Shown here: piece by piece, positions 62,654 through 64,000 of the stretch
How positions within the stretch are numbered: the stretch's first letter is position 1
Layout of the letters: each line of letters starts with the position of its first letter
Source of the DNA: JAKZVK01 sp965261065
GTDB taxonomy: Bacteria > Acidobacteriota > Terriglobia > Bryobacterales > UBA6623
Direction: 5' to 3'
Assembly: GCA_965261065.1 (NCBI GenBank)
Contig: OZ253444.1
Coordinates: 3,100,001 to 3,164,000 of the forward strand
Length of the DNA: 64,000 nucleotides
Program-made: the position numbers and the translations under genes
Notes under the pieces: model-generated
Told to the model about the DNA's origin: nothing
The model's input: the letters and a program-made list of their open reading frames with translations, nothing else
Database searches by the model: none

Positions 62654-62739
62654 TGACCTGTTCGACCGCGTATGGCGCGGATTACGCTAAACGCAAACAC
62701 CAAACGATGCGCAGAGCCGCATCGAGGAGGAACAGGTCA
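62654..62739 (+). ncRNA. Structured leader of the second IS110-family element
   Basis: An outer stem TGACCTGTTC (62654-62663) with GAACAGGTCA (62730-62739) encloses a hairpin CGATGCG-CAGAGC-CGCATCG (62705-62724). The right arm covers the ribosome-binding area and the A of the ATG, so the fold could limit transposase translation or belong to a guide RNA. ACAGGTCA recurs at 63980-63987 near the window end, inverted relative to 62654, which may represent subterminal inverted repeats. Confidence 0.4.
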
Positions 62740-63848
62740 TGGAAAAGTGTACCAAGTACATCGGATTGGACGTGCATAGGAACACCATCACGGTGGCGCT
62801 GGCCGAAGCGGTCGGCCCACCCCGCATCTGGGGCACGATCGACAATACCCCACTCGCCATCCAACGGCTGCTGAAGCAGCTCGGCCGTCCCAACGACAAG
62901 CGGAAAGTGTGGTATGAGGCGGGTCCGTGCGGCGACGGCCTCTACCGCCAGGTACGGACGTTGGAGCACAGCTGCGAGGTCGTCGCCCCGTCGCTGATTC
63001 CACGCAAAGCCGGCGCGCGGGTGAAAACCGACTGCCGCGACGCGCTGGGAATCGTGGGCCAAGGGCGAGCCGGACCACTCACCGCCGTGTGGGTGCCCGA
63101 CGAAAGCCAAGAGGCGATGCGGGATCTGAGCCGCGCTCGCGAGGACATGAAGATCGTCGAGCGCCAGATGAAACAACGACTGACGGGATTCTTGCTGCGG
63201 CACGGGTTGCGCTACCCAGGCCGCCAGTACTGGACGCAGTCCTTCTTCCGTTGGCTGGAGCAACAACGATTCTCCAAGCGACGCCAGCAGATCGTGCTGG
63301 AGGAGTACATCGAAGCGGTGCGGGAGGCCATGCGGCTCACGGCGGCGATCGAGACCCAAGCGCTGAAGGCGGCCGAGTCGTGGAGCTTGCAGGAAGCCTT
63401 GGTGGCGCTGCAGGCGCTGCGCGGCGTCGACCCGGTGGCGGCGCTGACGCTGCTGGCCGAACGGGGCGATGTGAGCCGCTTTCAGAGTCCGCGGCAGTTG
63501 ATGGCGTTTGTGGGACTGGTGCCGAGCGAGCACTCCAGTGGCGCGCGGCGGCGGCAGGGAGCGATCACGAAAAGCGGTAATCAGCACGTGCGGCGCATGC
63601 TGATCGAGTCGGGGTGGGCGTACCGTTTCCCGGCGCGGAAAACGGCGCGCATCCAGCGCCGAGCCGAGAAGACTTCGCCGGCGGTGCAGGCGATGGCGTG
63701 GACGGCGCAGAAACGTTTGTGCAGCCGCTACGCGCGGCTGACGGCGCGTGGCAAACCCGCTCAGCTGGCGGTGACGGCGGTGGCGCGCCAGTTATGCGGT
63801 TTCCTGTGGGCGATTGTGAAAGAGGTGATGCCGGCGGCGGCTGCCTAA
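62739..63848 (+). CDS. IS110-family DEDD transposase
   Basis: A 369-residue protein. YIGLDVHRNTITVAL has the first Asp (D11), KVWYEAGPCGDGLYR the Glu, and VKTDCRDALGIV the Asp pair. The C-terminal transposase_20 segment has LRGVDPVAALTLLAERG and LMAFVGLVPSEHSSGARRRQ, then GAITKSGNQHVRRMLIESGW with the conserved Ser. Complete frame, preceded by GGAGGAAC at 62725-62732. The element's right flank continues to the window edge. Possible subterminal inverted repeats fit the IS1111 subgroup. Confidence 0.94.
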   Translation: MEKCTKYIGLDVHRNTITVALAEAVGPPRIWGTIDNTPLAIQRLLKQLGRPNDKRKVWYEAGPCGDGLYRQVRTLEHSCEVVAPSLIPRKAGARVKTDCRDALGIVGQGRAGPLTAVWVPDESQEAMRDLSRAREDMKIVERQMKQRLTGFLLRHGLRYPGRQYWTQSFFRWLEQQRFSKRRQQIVLEEYIEAVREAMRLTAAIETQALKAAESWSLQEALVALQALRGVDPVAALTLLAERGDVSRFQSPRQLMAFVGLVPSEHSSGARRRQGAITKSGNQHVRRMLIESGWAYRFPARKTARIQRRAEKTSPAVQAMAWTAQKRLCSRYARLTARGKPAQLAVTAVARQLCGFLWAIVKEVMPAAAA

Positions 63849-64000
63849 GGAGGGTGGAGACAGGTCCGGCCGGCAGCCGGGCGTGGGACCGGAAGGGAGA
63901 ATCCTCGTTGCCCCTAGGCGGCGCCCAGTGGAGCTGGGATGATCCGCGCTTGTAGGCCGAGGCAGCTCCTCGACGTAGACAGGTCAGGCGTTATCGAATG
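63849..64000. other. 3' flank of the second IS110-family element
   Basis: Non-coding 152 bases to the window edge. ACAGGTC words occur at about 63863 and 63980. If the element is of the IS1111 subgroup, this flank would encode its guide RNA. No gene is supported. Confidence 0.5.

Overview
This is a GC-rich stretch of bacterial chromosome. Its gene content suggests an environmental Acidobacteriota of the Solibacter/Bryobacter type; this is an inference, since no rRNA or marker tree is available here. The grounds are several Gfo/Idh/MocA, DapA-like, amidohydrolase and sulfatase enzymes with Tat-type signals, a large PSD1/DUF1549/DUF1553 cytochrome protein, a DUF255 thioredoxin-domain protein, and the remnant of a Ser/Thr kinase with an N-terminus typical of that phylum. 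I found no tRNA, rRNA or CRISPR array.

Layout. 1-740: end of an IS1380-type element and a dead IS4-type transposase. 986-11101: exported or soluble catabolic enzymes (Gfo/Idh/MocA oxidoreductase, DapA-like lyase, cysteine desulfurase-like enzyme, 2-hydroxyacid dehydrogenase, SelA-like PLP enzyme), a decayed TadE/VWA locus, an HNH-like protein and an orphan RHH antitoxin. 11105-12850: an IS110-family element with a structured leader. 12853-24170: housekeeping and envelope genes, including DUF255, a Spy-like protein, a sugar-binding lipoprotein, a flippase, pdxS-pdxT, a low-molecular-weight phosphatase and DUF72. 24324-29586: LysR regulator, IS1182 and other remnants, MFS transporter, second Gfo/Idh/MocA enzyme, kinase remnant. 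29651-32808: acetoin-dehydrogenase-like acoA-acoB-acoC, with acoB carrying an in-frame TAG. 33101-40912: FkbM methyltransferase, TgpA-like transglutaminase, then a same-strand run rimO-yacG-pgpA-NHL protein-cinA. 41406-44757: TPR protein and PSD1 cytochrome.

44815-53076 is the most dynamic part. A RoxA-like dihaem cytochrome c lipoprotein and a convergent catalase-family gene form a small redox module. Two inverted, near-identical 1.6-kb ISNCY-type elements bracket it, each with its own 17-bp target duplication. An IS1380-family element lies inside the catalase gene; removing it with one copy of its 6-bp target duplication restores a 349-residue reading frame exactly. A 15-of-17 direct repeat lies outside the module on both sides.

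53087-64000: hemerythrin, membrane protein, MDR oxidoreductase, NHL protein, an SLATT-like two-helix membrane protein with a small proline-rich ORF, rsmA, an M16 peptidase, a Tat-exported sulfatase, and a second IS110-family element running to the window edge. Intergenic palindromes of at least three types are scattered through the window.
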